From Roseivirga sp. (GTDB lineage Bacteria; Bacteroidota; Bacteroidia; Cytophagales; Cyclobacteriaceae), in contig JAGYIY010000001.1 of the NCBI GenBank assembly GCA_018402485.1, positions 186,001-250,000 on the forward strand: a DNA stretch of 64,000 nt, written 5' to 3'. This document shows, piece after piece, positions 1 through 7,048 of the stretch. Under the pieces are notes generated by a model. That model did no database searches, was not told the DNA's origin, and saw nothing but the letters and a program-made list of their open reading frames with translations. A program made the position numbers and the translations under genes. Positions within the stretch are counted from its first letter, which is position 1. Each line of letters begins with the position of its first letter.

Positions 1-105
1 AGTCCAATTACCGGTGCGTCCTGCTTTGCACTGATCGCTTGATTTGATCATTTGAAATAAATAAGAAAGGGGGCTTAATAGCAGTATGATGAAGAAACAA
101 TTTGT

Positions 106-606
106 TTACCGAATGCGATCTACACTGCGCACCAATTTTTCATCCTTGCGGATAAAGCGGTTGGACATGATGTTCAAAATCATGGCTAGGGCAGGAAGGA
201 AAAAGCCCAGCTGTATATTGCCCTGTGCCTCAGGATTGATCAGCCCCTCCAATTGATATATTTTATAGTAGCTTAAACCGAGTGTTGCGGCCATAATCAG
301 GGCATTCAAAGCCCCTAGTTTCATTTGATTGAGTCGGTTCTTGAATTGTAAAACGGAAAAAATGGCAATCAAAGATGCGGTAATGGCCAAAGCGGCAATG
401 TACCATGTTGATTCCGTGCGAATCACAGTATCGTCTGAGCGGTCCGATAAGGTACCTGCTGTATCTACCCATTCAACTTTAAAGGCAGTAAAAACAGCCA
501 GCTCACTTTGGTCTGCCGAAGTTTTACCCCAAATGTAATAGGCCAACACCATACCCATGCATACGGCTACACCAAGTAATAATAATGTTTGAATTCGCTG
601 AATCAT
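106..606 (-). CDS. DUF4293 family integral membrane protein
   Basis: A 166-residue membrane protein of unknown function. Four hydrophobic segments are visible, at about residues 7-26, 68-87, 96-116 and 131-149, with a basic C-terminal tail (IRKDEKLVRSVDRIR). Length, segment pattern and the N-terminal MIQRIQT start match the DUF4293 family, which is confined to Bacteroidota. It starts with ATG; a TATATTTG box (TAnnTTTG type) lies 19 bases upstream. It is followed by only 105 bases of window in which no further gene is visible. No enzymatic motif is seen, so no function is proposed. Confidence 0.85.
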   Translation of the reverse strand: MIQRIQTLLLLGVAVCMGMVLAYYIWGKTSADQSELAVFTAFKVEWVDTAGTLSDRSDDTVIRTESTWYIAALAITASLIAIFSVLQFKNRLNQMKLGALNALIMAATLGLSYYKIYQLEGLINPEAQGNIQLGFFLPALAMILNIMSNRFIRKDEKLVRSVDRIR

Positions 607-624
607 AAACTTTTATTTTCGGAA

Positions 625-632
625 CAAATATA
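625..632 (-). promoter_or_regulatory. Bacteroidota -7 promoter box for the DUF4293 gene
   Basis: Read on the minus strand this is TATATTTG, an exact match to the Bacteroidota sigma-70 -7 consensus TAnnTTTG. No clear TTG is found at the expected -33 position, so only half of the promoter is supported. Confidence 0.45.
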
Positions 633-690
633 AGAAAGGCGATTCATTTCCTATTCCCCTTGAATCGCTTTTGACTGATTATGCTATGTG

Positions 691-1890
691 CTAGCACTTT
701 TCATAAATGATCGCGGCACCTTGCCCCACACCTACACACATGGTTGCCAGACCGTAACGAACGTTATCCCGTTTTTGCATTTCGTGTAACAAAGTAGCCG
801 AAATGCGTGTACCGCTGGCACCCAATGGGTGACCAATGGCAATCGAACCACCATTCACATTGACCTTTGACGGATCCATTTCTAGCTCTTGCATGCAAGG
901 AATGGCTTGTGCTGCAAAAGCTTCATTTAATTCTATCAAGTCGATGTCATTCATGGTTAAGCCTGCTCTTTTCAAAGCCTTTTGGGTAGCCGCCACAGGG
1001 CCAATACCCATAATTTCCGGACCTACACCCGCAACAGCCATAGATACCACGCGTGCCATGGGTGTTAAACCACTAGTTTTCAACACTTCTTCGTTGACTA
1101 CCAAAGCTGCTGCAGCACCATCGTTGATACCCGATGCGTTTCCAGCCGTTACCGTACCTCCTTTGCGGAAAGCGGGCTGTAGGGAAGCTAGCTTTTCTAT
1201 ACTCGATAAGCGCGGGTGCTCATCTTTACTGAAAACCAAAGCATCGGCTTTTCTTTGAGGTATTTCAACGGAAACCAATTCGTCTATGAATTTTCCTGCC
1301 TCGTAGGCTGCTTGATATTTCAGCTGTGAACCATGGGCAAACTCATCTTGCGCTTCTCTACTGATCTTCCATTTTTCCCCTACATTTTCGGCTGTTTCAC
1401 CCATGGCAAAAGGATAATGCTTTTCTGCCAATTTTTGATTGACAAAGCGCCATCCGATGGAAGTATCGTAAATCTCTGGCTTCCGGCTATAGGCCATTTC
1501 AGCCTTGGCCATAACAAAAGGAGCTCGTGTCATGCTTTCTACCCCACCTGCAATGTACGCACCACTCTCCCCTAACATCAATGCCCGGCTCACATCCATG
1601 ATGGATTGCAAGCCCGAAGCACACAAGCGATTCACGGTTACCCCAGCGGTAGTCTCGGGCAAACCTGCTAAAAGTAAGGCCATACGGGCCACATTTCTAT
1701 TGTCCTCACCAGCTTGATTGGCAGCTCCAAAAACCACATCTTCAATCAATTCTGGCGAAAATCGTGGGTTGCGCAGCAACAAAGCCTTGATGACATGCGC
1801 AGCCAGGTCATCCGGTCGAACAGAGGCCAATGTGCCCCCAAATTTGCCCACAGGGGTGCGAACGATATCGACAATATAAGCAGTTTCCAT
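691..1890 (-). CDS. acetyl-CoA C-acyltransferase (thiolase, FadA type)
   Basis: Degradative thiolase of 399 residues, which cleaves 3-ketoacyl-CoA with CoA in fatty acid beta-oxidation. The three thiolase signatures are present: the nucleophilic Cys90 in NRLCASGLQS, the His354 motif GGSIAIGHPLGASGTR, and the second active-site Cys385 in CVGVGQGAA. ELNEAFAAQ is also present. The length is normal for the family and the ATG start is clear. It stands alone here, with a DEAD-box helicase gene upstream on the same strand and no other beta-oxidation gene adjacent; a lone enoyl-CoA hydratase lies far away at about 53.5 kb. Distinguishing FadA from an adipyl-CoA or acetoacetyl-CoA thiolase is not possible from motifs alone. 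Confidence 0.93.
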   Translation of the reverse strand: METAYIVDIVRTPVGKFGGTLASVRPDDLAAHVIKALLLRNPRFSPELIEDVVFGAANQAGEDNRNVARMALLLAGLPETTAGVTVNRLCASGLQSIMDVSRALMLGESGAYIAGGVESMTRAPFVMAKAEMAYSRKPEIYDTSIGWRFVNQKLAEKHYPFAMGETAENVGEKWKISREAQDEFAHGSQLKYQAAYEAGKFIDELVSVEIPQRKADALVFSKDEHPRLSSIEKLASLQPAFRKGGTVTAGNASGINDGAAAALVVNEEVLKTSGLTPMARVVSMAVAGVGPEIMGIGPVAATQKALKRAGLTMNDIDLIELNEAFAAQAIPCMQELEMDPSKVNVNGGSIAIGHPLGASGTRISATLLHEMQKRDNVRYGLATMCVGVGQGAAIIYEKC

Positions 1891-2001
1891 AGTTGAAAAA
1901 TTGATAATGTACAGACCAAAAGCCTGGTTTATTTACAAACACGAACTTAGCTAAAAGGGTTGAATTGAGGAGGAAAAAGGCCAAAACTTTCTTGTGCCGG
2001 C

Positions 2002-3318
2002 CTACTTTTTGCGTGCTTTCCCACTACGCTTTTTCTTAGCGCTTTTAGCTTTATCGCTCCAAGTATTCTTTCCCTTTTTCTCATGAAAAGCACCTTGAAA
2101 CGTAGGGTCTTCCTTTTTGCGTAAGGTGTCCATGGCTCGATCCATTTCTTGTTTTTCGACAAAAGGAGTGGGCTCGATGGTCACCTGTTTTGGGATGGCA
2201 GCACGTGGTATTTCCTCACGGATGATAGTCTCAATTTTTGGGATATGAATCATTTCCAAGGGATTGGCAAAGGTTATGGCCTTTCCTTCCTGATGTGCCC
2301 TTCCGGTCCTGCCAATGCGGTGCACATAATCTTCAAAAATCAGTGGCACGTCAAAATTAATGACATGAGAAACCATAGAAATGTCCATGCCGCGCGCGGT
2401 CACATCGGTAGAAACCAACAGTCGAATATCACCTTCCTTGAATGCATTGACTGCATTAATTCTGCTGTTTTGCCCCTTGTTGGCGTGGATACAACGTACT
2501 GTGCCCAATTCTTTTCGGTCGATGTATTTACTTAAATTGTCGGCTGTGGCCTTGGTCTTGACAAATATAATGACCCGCTTGAGCGATTCATCTGTCAACA
2601 AATGCGTGAGTAAATTCAGCTTGGTTTTAAAATTGGGCACCTCATACAACACATGTTCAATGGTTTCGGCTACAGTTGCTTGCGGACTAACCTCAATGCG
2701 CATAGGGAATTCCAGAAAATCCTCTGTCAAAGTAACCATGCGGTCGGACATGGTGGCCGAAAAGAGCATGTTTTGCCTTTTGCGTGGCATAATTTCTAAA
2801 ATACTTCTGATCTGAGGCAAGAAGCCCATGTCCATCATCTTATCCGCTTCATCTAAAATCAAGGTTTTAATGCACTTGGTGGCAATCGCTTCCCGTTGAT
2901 ATAAATCTAAAAATCGACCTGTTGTACTAATGATAAGATCTGAACCTTTTTCAAGTTCCTCCAACTGTGTTTTTGGCCCAATACCTCCATACAAACAGAC
3001 CATTTTCAGGTCATAGTAGATGCTGATAGAACTAAAAGCTTCAGCAATTTGTAACACCAGCTCTCGTGTTGGGGCAAGGATCAAGGCCCTTGGTCCGGGA
3101 GCCTGATGGTATTTCAGCTTCATGATCAGTGGAATAAGAAAAGCAAAAGTTTTTCCTGTTCCTGTTTGGGCAATACCCAATAGATCATGACCTGCCTGAG
3201 CCGACGGAATGACCTTCTCTTGAATTTCTGTGGGTGTACTGAACCCTAAGTCTGCAAGCGCATTGAGTAACTGGCGATTGACTTTTAACTTTTCGAAAAG
3301 ATTGTTTTCCGCGGACAT
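2002..3318 (-). CDS. DEAD-box ATP-dependent RNA helicase (RhlE/DeaD type)
   Basis: RNA helicase remodelling RNA structure, probably in ribosome assembly or RNA decay. Ordered motifs are the Q-motif region (FSTPTEIQEKVIP), Walker A AQTGTGKT, PTRELVLQ, DEAD in LILDEADKMM, SAT, DVTARGMDI and HRIGRTGRA. A lysine/arginine-rich tail (KKKRSGKARKK) ends the protein, as in many RNA-binding DEAD proteins. The frame is open to a TTG at 3351, but the ATG at 3318 (MSAENNLFEKL) gives the usual N terminus and is preferred, for 438 residues. Single gene, likely transcribed alone. Confidence 0.92.
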   Translation of the reverse strand: MSAENNLFEKLKVNRQLLNALADLGFSTPTEIQEKVIPSAQAGHDLLGIAQTGTGKTFAFLIPLIMKLKYHQAPGPRALILAPTRELVLQIAEAFSSISIYYDLKMVCLYGGIGPKTQLEELEKGSDLIISTTGRFLDLYQREAIATKCIKTLILDEADKMMDMGFLPQIRSILEIMPRKRQNMLFSATMSDRMVTLTEDFLEFPMRIEVSPQATVAETIEHVLYEVPNFKTKLNLLTHLLTDESLKRVIIFVKTKATADNLSKYIDRKELGTVRCIHANKGQNSRINAVNAFKEGDIRLLVSTDVTARGMDISMVSHVINFDVPLIFEDYVHRIGRTGRAHQEGKAITFANPLEMIHIPKIETIIREEIPRAAIPKQVTIEPTPFVEKQEMDRAMDTLRKKEDPTFQGAFHEKKGKNTWSDKAKSAKKKRSGKARKK

Positions 3319-3379
3319 TTTCAGGCTTGCTTGCTTTAGTATCTTTTGCAATTACGGCAAACCTGAAAGAAATAAAAAC

Positions 3380-3609
3380 ATGAATACGACACTTATTATC
3401 AATGGCACTGTGGTATATGAAGGTAAAACCGGCTATACATACCTTTAGATCAAAAGGCAATTCTTAGAACAAACGGGCAAGGACTTGCAACGTTTGTTTA
3501 TGGACGACCAACATTTGAAGGACACACTTTTGTATTCCGACAGCAAGTGTATGAAGAAGGACGAGTGATTGAAGGAGCTCCATGTGAGTGCCTGCAATTT
3601 TTGAGATAG
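3380..3609 (+). pseudogene. small frameshifted reading frame of unknown function
   Basis: An ATG at 3380 opens 22 codons (MNTTLIINGTVVYEG...) that end at a TAG at 3446-3448. The adjacent frame then reads without stop from 3448 to a TAG at 3607-3609 (DQKAILRTNGQGLATFVYG, then GRVIEGAPCECLQFLR). Gaining one base near 3446 would join the two into one protein of about 76 residues. No family is recognised. It lies between the divergent helicase gene and tRNA-His. It may be a decayed small gene, a sequencing error or chance; confidence is low. Confidence 0.3.
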
Positions 3610-3625
3610 AAACTTAAAAATTGCG

Positions 3626-3656
3626 TTTGTGAATTCATACGATTCACTTACTTTTG
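3626..3656 (+). promoter_or_regulatory. promoter of tRNA-His
   Basis: TTTG at 3626-3629, exactly 19 bases, then TACTTTTG at 3649-3656: a full match to the Bacteroidota sigma-70 promoter TTTG-N19-TAnnTTTG. The tRNA begins 17 bases after the -7 box. Confidence 0.75.
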
Positions 3657-3673
3657 CAATCCAATTCAACATG

Positions 3674-3747
3674 GTGGTTGTAGTTCAGTTGGTTAGAACG
3701 CCTGATTGTGGTTCAGGAGGTCGCCGGTTCGAGTCCGGTCTTCCACC
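3674..3747 (+). tRNA. tRNA-His (anticodon GTG)
   Basis: 74-base cloverleaf. D stem is GTTC/GAAC, anticodon stem CCTGA/TCAGG with loop TTGTGGT (anticodon GTG), variable loop AGGTC, T arm GCCGG-TTCGAGT-CCGGT. G3673 supplies the extra G-1 that marks tRNA-His and can pair with C73 at 3747. CCA is not encoded. The acceptor arms GTGGTTG and CTTCCAC leave two U-U mismatches at pairs 5-68 and 6-67, which is unusual but leaves the identity clear. Confidence 0.93.
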
Positions 3748-3761
3748 CAAAAATAGAAAGT

Positions 3762-3793
3762 AAAGAGACTGTTCATAGCAGTCTCTTTTTTTT
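3762..3793 (+). terminator. rho-independent terminator after tRNA-His
   Basis: Perfect inverted repeat AAAGAGACTG / CAGTCTCTTT around a 7-base loop, followed by a run of T. It lies 15 bases after the tRNA. Confidence 0.85.
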
Positions 3794-3936
3794 ATGAAAC
3801 ACAGACAGGCTTCCAATTTCATTACCTTGAGATAAATCCATGGGCGCTCTAGCATCATAAATGAAGAAGAAGTGGATTGATATATTTCCCTACAACGGTT
3901 CTCACGGAATAAGCAGCTGAGCCCATAAAGATGGAT

Positions 3937-4152
3937 TTATGGCTTATTATTCAAATGATACCTTGTACTTTTTAATTCCCCTGTCCTGATAAACGCCCCT
4001 ATTTCAACCCATCCGGCCGGATCACAAGTAGCTGTAGCACTGGGTGCCCGGGTTATTGCCTGGTAATTACCAGAGCTTAGACCTCCGTCAAACCCTTTAA
4101 AACTTTCTTTAAAAATACGCTCAACTACTTTGGGTAAAGTATCATTACTGAT
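3937..4152 (-). pseudogene. C-terminal remnant of a Fic-family protein
   Basis: Read on the minus strand, this 71-codon open stretch follows directly after a TAG and ends in TAA. It contains LPKVVERIFKE, GFDGGLSSGNYQAIT, PSATATCDPAG and IRTGELKSTRYHLN. This is the winged-helix tail usual in Bacteroidota Fic (AMP-transferase) proteins, where the family normally reads SATATRDL-DLVEKGA. Here the RDL-DL part is mutated to CDPAGW. The catalytic Fic motif HPFxDGNGR and the rest of the gene are missing and there is no start codon, so it is a dead fragment. It lies beside a decayed PIN toxin and downstream of tRNA-His. The family call rests on recognition by eye. Confidence 0.65.
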
Positions 4153-4215
4153 CTATAAGCATGGATTTTATAGATCATTTTATAAAGTAAGTTTGATCGA
4201 TATTCCCGCATCAAA

Positions 4216-4518
4216 TTAATGAGTTGTTTTTGTAACATCTAATTCAGGGGTTTTGAAGAATTATCGATCGGCAGTCAATAGCCTATGAAGGAAAATAGCC
4301 GTGGCAGCAATGATGGCATCAGGTAATTTCAAGCCATATTACTTCCGAAGTCTTTTCTTTTCTCTTTTCACCTCTTCATTCAAATTAATGATATGCATAT
4401 CACCAATGAATGAGTTGATCACAAATTCTTTTTTAGGAGTGATTTTAGGAAAGCTCAATAGTTCGAGCTCAGAAATCACAGACAAAAAACGTAACGGTCG
4501 TGAATCTGCCATGCTAAT
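4216..4518 (-). pseudogene. remnant of a PIN-domain (VapC-type) toxin
   Basis: Minus-strand frame containing FLSVISELELLSFPKIT, VINSFIGDMHIINLNEEV, a stop codon at 4339-4341, then YGLKLPDAIIAATAIF and LLTADR, a second stop at 4261-4263, and FFKTPELDV. The order ISELELLS, LNEEV, KLPDAIIAATA, LLTADxxFFK is the pattern of VapC PIN ribonucleases; the Asp in LPDAI and in TAD are family active-site residues. The N-terminal part with the first catalytic Asp (LLDTN) is missing, the upstream sequence being the end of the SDR gene. Two internal stops make it non-functional. No antitoxin partner is seen. Confidence 0.7.
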
Positions 4519-4530
4519 CTATTTAATTCT

Positions 4531-5232
4531 CTATTTTTTACCCTTCCCCTTGGGCATTAAAGGACGCACTTCCACATCCACCACATGGTAATTGGGGTGG
4601 GTTTGAACAGACTGCAAAATGGTCTGTGCAATGTCTTCAGGGCGCATCATATTCTCATTGGCATTGGCAAATTCAATGCTATCAAAAAAGTGGGTATTGG
4701 TACTGCCCGGGTAAATGGTGGTTACCTTAATGCCATGGTTCCTTAACTCCTTAAAAATACTGTGACCTATGCCCGTTACTGCATGTTTGGTGCCCACATA
4801 ACCCGACATGGTTTCTACACCATTGGTTCCGGCAATGGAGGAAATATTAACAATATGGCCTTCTTCATGCTCGATCATATCCGGTACCACTTGCTTAATG
4901 CAATAAAATAGGCCGTGTACGTTCACATCAAACATAGCTTTCCAGTCGGCTATATTCATTTCGTGGATCAAGCCCTGAACCCCAAATCCGGCATTGTTCA
5001 CCAAAATGGACGCCTTGCCTAATTTTTTTCGAGTAGCAGCATGCGACTGTTGTACATTCTCCCAATCAGCAACATCCGTTGCGAAAAAATGAAATTTTTC
5101 ATGGTCTATAGGCGCCTCGTTTCTGCCCCAACCGGCTACCACCATTCCGGCATTTAATAATGTTTTGACGGTTTCTAAACCAATGCCTTTGCTGACACCT
5201 GTGACAATTGCTAACTTTCCATTTAACTCCAT
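4531..5232 (-). CDS. short-chain dehydrogenase/reductase
   Basis: NAD(P)-dependent oxidoreductase of the classical SDR type, 233 residues. Cofactor motif TGVSKGIG spans residues 11-18, NNAG 79-82, and the catalytic set is Ser132 (NISSIAG), Tyr145 and Lys149 (YVGTK). The substrate is unknown; the short length and YxxxK region resemble the serine/3-hydroxy acid dehydrogenase (YdfG) branch. ATG start. It lies 51 bases downstream of the purine nucleoside phosphorylase gene on the same strand, so the two are probably co-transcribed, without an obvious metabolic link. Confidence 0.9.
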   Translation of the reverse strand: MELNGKLAIVTGVSKGIGLETVKTLLNAGMVVAGWGRNEAPIDHEKFHFFATDVADWENVQQSHAATRKKLGKASILVNNAGFGVQGLIHEMNIADWKAMFDVNVHGLFYCIKQVVPDMIEHEEGHIVNISSIAGTNGVETMSGYVGTKHAVTGIGHSIFKELRNHGIKVTTIYPGSTNTHFFDSIEFANANENMMRPEDIAQTILQSVQTHPNYHVVDVEVRPLMPKGKGKK

Positions 5233-5283
5233 GTGAAAAGAAACAGCAGAAGGGCAAACAAGTTCAACAATGGAGGGAAAAAA

Positions 5284-6102
5284 TCATTGCCCTGCTACCA
5301 GAGCTTTGATGATGCGGGTCATACCTTTTTCTGCTTTAGCCGCAGCAGCCAGTATTTTCGAAATTTCAACGGGTTCCAAATTTTCAGGGTCGCACAAGTC
5401 GGTAATGGCAGAAATAGCAAAAACGGGAAGCGACATGTGCTTGGCCACAATGGCTTCGGGCACGGTGGACATACCGACAGCATCGGCTCCTATGCGAGCT
5501 ATGTAGCGGTATTCTGCCCGGGTTTCGAGGTTGGGGCCGCTAACGGCTGCATACACCCCTTTATGGCATTTGATATCGTTTTTTGCAGCAATTTCCATGG
5601 CCTGTGCGATCATCTTTTGATCGTATGGCTCACTCATATCTGGAAATCGAGGCCCAAATTCATCGAGGTTTGCACCGGTCAATGGGTTTTCTTTTAACAA
5701 GTCAATGTGGTCGTCAATGATCATCAAGTCGGCTACTTGGTAATTCAGGTTGACTCCCCCAGCTGCATTGGAAATAAACAGTTTTTGAATGCCCAACAAT
5801 TTCATAACCCGAACGGGAAAAGTCACTTCCTTCATGTTGTAACCTTCATAATAATGAAACCGACCTTGCATGGCCACCACCGGTTGCCCCGACAATTCAC
5901 CAAAAACCAATTTTCCACTATGGCTTTCTACGGTAGAAACAGGGAAATGCGGAATGTCTTGATAAGACAACTCATGGCTGATGTTGATGTCTTTTACCAA
6001 AGCACCCAAACCTGTACCCAAAATAATTCCAAATTGTGGTTGGGCCTCTACATGGGTTTGGATGTATTTTACGGCTTCATGTATTTTACTTTCATACGTC
6101 AT
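5284..6102 (-). CDS. purine-nucleoside phosphorylase
   Basis: Phosphorolytic cleavage of purine nucleosides to base and ribose-1-phosphate, purine salvage. It matches the trimeric PNP/MTAP family: IILGTGLGAL near the N terminus (phosphate site), TVESHSGKLVFG, the signature MQGRFHYYEGY, SNAAGGVN, the base-binding VSGPNLETRAEYR and ADAVGMSTVPEAIVAKH. The frame extends to a TTG at 6135, but the ATG at 6102 (MTYESKIHEAV) is the better start and gives 272 residues, the usual size. An SDR gene follows on the same strand. Confidence 0.93.
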   Translation of the reverse strand: MTYESKIHEAVKYIQTHVEAQPQFGIILGTGLGALVKDINISHELSYQDIPHFPVSTVESHSGKLVFGELSGQPVVAMQGRFHYYEGYNMKEVTFPVRVMKLLGIQKLFISNAAGGVNLNYQVADLMIIDDHIDLLKENPLTGANLDEFGPRFPDMSEPYDQKMIAQAMEIAAKNDIKCHKGVYAAVSGPNLETRAEYRYIARIGADAVGMSTVPEAIVAKHMSLPVFAISAITDLCDPENLEPVEISKILAAAAKAEKGMTRIIKALVAGQ

Positions 6103-6256
6103 AGCAACAAAGTAGGCGACATTTTCTGAAATCAACCCAAATTAATTTCGAAAAATGAAAGTGTTCGAAACTTTTAGAAGCTTTGAGGACTTTATGGGTT
6201 ATGTCTTTCTTCAAAAGGAAAGGAAGGCATACTCAAAAGAATTAAAATTTGCATTT

Positions 6257-6264
6257 TACATTTG
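6257..6264 (+). promoter_or_regulatory. -7 promoter box upstream of the FMN reductase
   Basis: TACATTTG fits TAnnTTTG. It ends five bases before the ATG at 6269, so the transcript would be leaderless or nearly so. It also lies inside the longer open frame from 6155, arguing for the internal start. No good -33 element is seen. Confidence 0.35.
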
Positions 6265-6268
6265 TCGC

Positions 6269-6796
6269 ATGATTAGTATCGTTGTTGGAACCAACCGTAA
6301 ACAGTCTGTCAGTGGACAGGTTGCGCAGTATTATAAAACCATTTTAGACAGCAAGCACGAAGGAGACAGCCAAATCGTTGACTTAGCAGATTTACCAAGC
6401 GATTTTTTGGACAACGCCTTGTATGAGCATAATGGTAAAAATAAGATTTTCAATGGTGTTCGCGATAAGGTACAATCTTCCGATAAACTGGTCTTCATCG
6501 TGCCAGAATATAACGGTTCTTTTCCAGGCGTACTAAAGGCCTTTCTTGATGGCCTTAAGTATCCTGAAGGTTTGCGTCATAAAAAATCTGCTTTGGTAGG
6601 CATCTCCTCCGGCCCCCAGGGTGGCGTATTGGCTATGTCTCACCTTACAGACATATTCAATTATTTGGGAATGCATGTGTTGGCGCTTAAACCCAAATTG
6701 GCAGGGATTGAGAAAAATTTTGATGGTAGGCAAATTACCAACGACCTATATAATCAGATGCTACAGGAGCAAGTTGAACAGTTGATCAAATTTTAA
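6269..6796 (+). CDS. NAD(P)H-dependent FMN reductase-type oxidoreductase
   Basis: Flavodoxin-like quinone or FMN reductase of 175 residues. It opens with the family beta-strand and phosphate loop MISIVVGTNRKQS and carries VPEYNGSFPGVLKAFLDGL, the PEYN motif that contacts FMN, then SALVGISSGPQGG. The frame is open from 6155, but residues before Met39 of that longer frame do not look like the family and the GTNR motif normally stands at the extreme N terminus. The ATG at 6269 is therefore chosen. Single gene, divergent from the purine nucleoside phosphorylase. Confidence 0.85.
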   Translation: MISIVVGTNRKQSVSGQVAQYYKTILDSKHEGDSQIVDLADLPSDFLDNALYEHNGKNKIFNGVRDKVQSSDKLVFIVPEYNGSFPGVLKAFLDGLKYPEGLRHKKSALVGISSGPQGGVLAMSHLTDIFNYLGMHVLALKPKLAGIEKNFDGRQITNDLYNQMLQEQVEQLIKF

Positions 6797-7015
6797 TGCC
6801 CGAAGTTTTTATCAATAATTAGATCATAACACCCCTAAAAGTAGGAATAGACCATCTTTCTAATACCCTATTCATTTCAATAACTTTGGCCTTAGTGAAT
6901 TCTTTAGCCCATCTTAAGCCAGTATGGCCATGAGTTGAAAAACTTTTTAACCTATTGCTTGCTATTTATATTACTTATCCTGTATATTAGTGCTTTATAC
7001 TAAGGGTATAGATTC

Positions 7016-7023
7016 TATTTTTG
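7016..7023 (+). promoter_or_regulatory. possible promoter of the M23 cassette island
   Basis: TATTTTTG matches TAnnTTTG and lies 25 bases before the ATG at 7049 that opens the lipoprotein signal. The -33 region is not convincing. The rest of the stretch 6797-7015 shows no gene I can defend. Confidence 0.35.
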
Positions 7024-7048
7024 GTTATCCTCATTCGTAATTTTTGTC

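Noticed and set aside
1..105. End of another gene at the left edge
   Set aside because: All six frames are short or stopped within this stretch and no known C-terminal motif could be recognised.
3440..3450. Programmed ribosomal frameshift at CTTTAG
   Set aside because: The site resembles the prfB-type CTT-stop, but that one shifts +1, whereas the shift needed here is -1 or +2, and the product is unknown. A decayed or misread gene is simpler.
4301..4591. Plus-strand open frame of 96 codons
   Set aside because: It is the antisense shadow of the decayed PIN-domain toxin and the end of the SDR gene; the opposite strand gives recognisable family motifs.
6826..6975. Minus-strand open stretch of 47 codons (TGLRWAKEFTKAKVIEMN...)
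   Set aside because: It reads like protein but lies between two stops, has no good start and matches no family I know. It may be a remnant or chance, so it is not listed as a feature.
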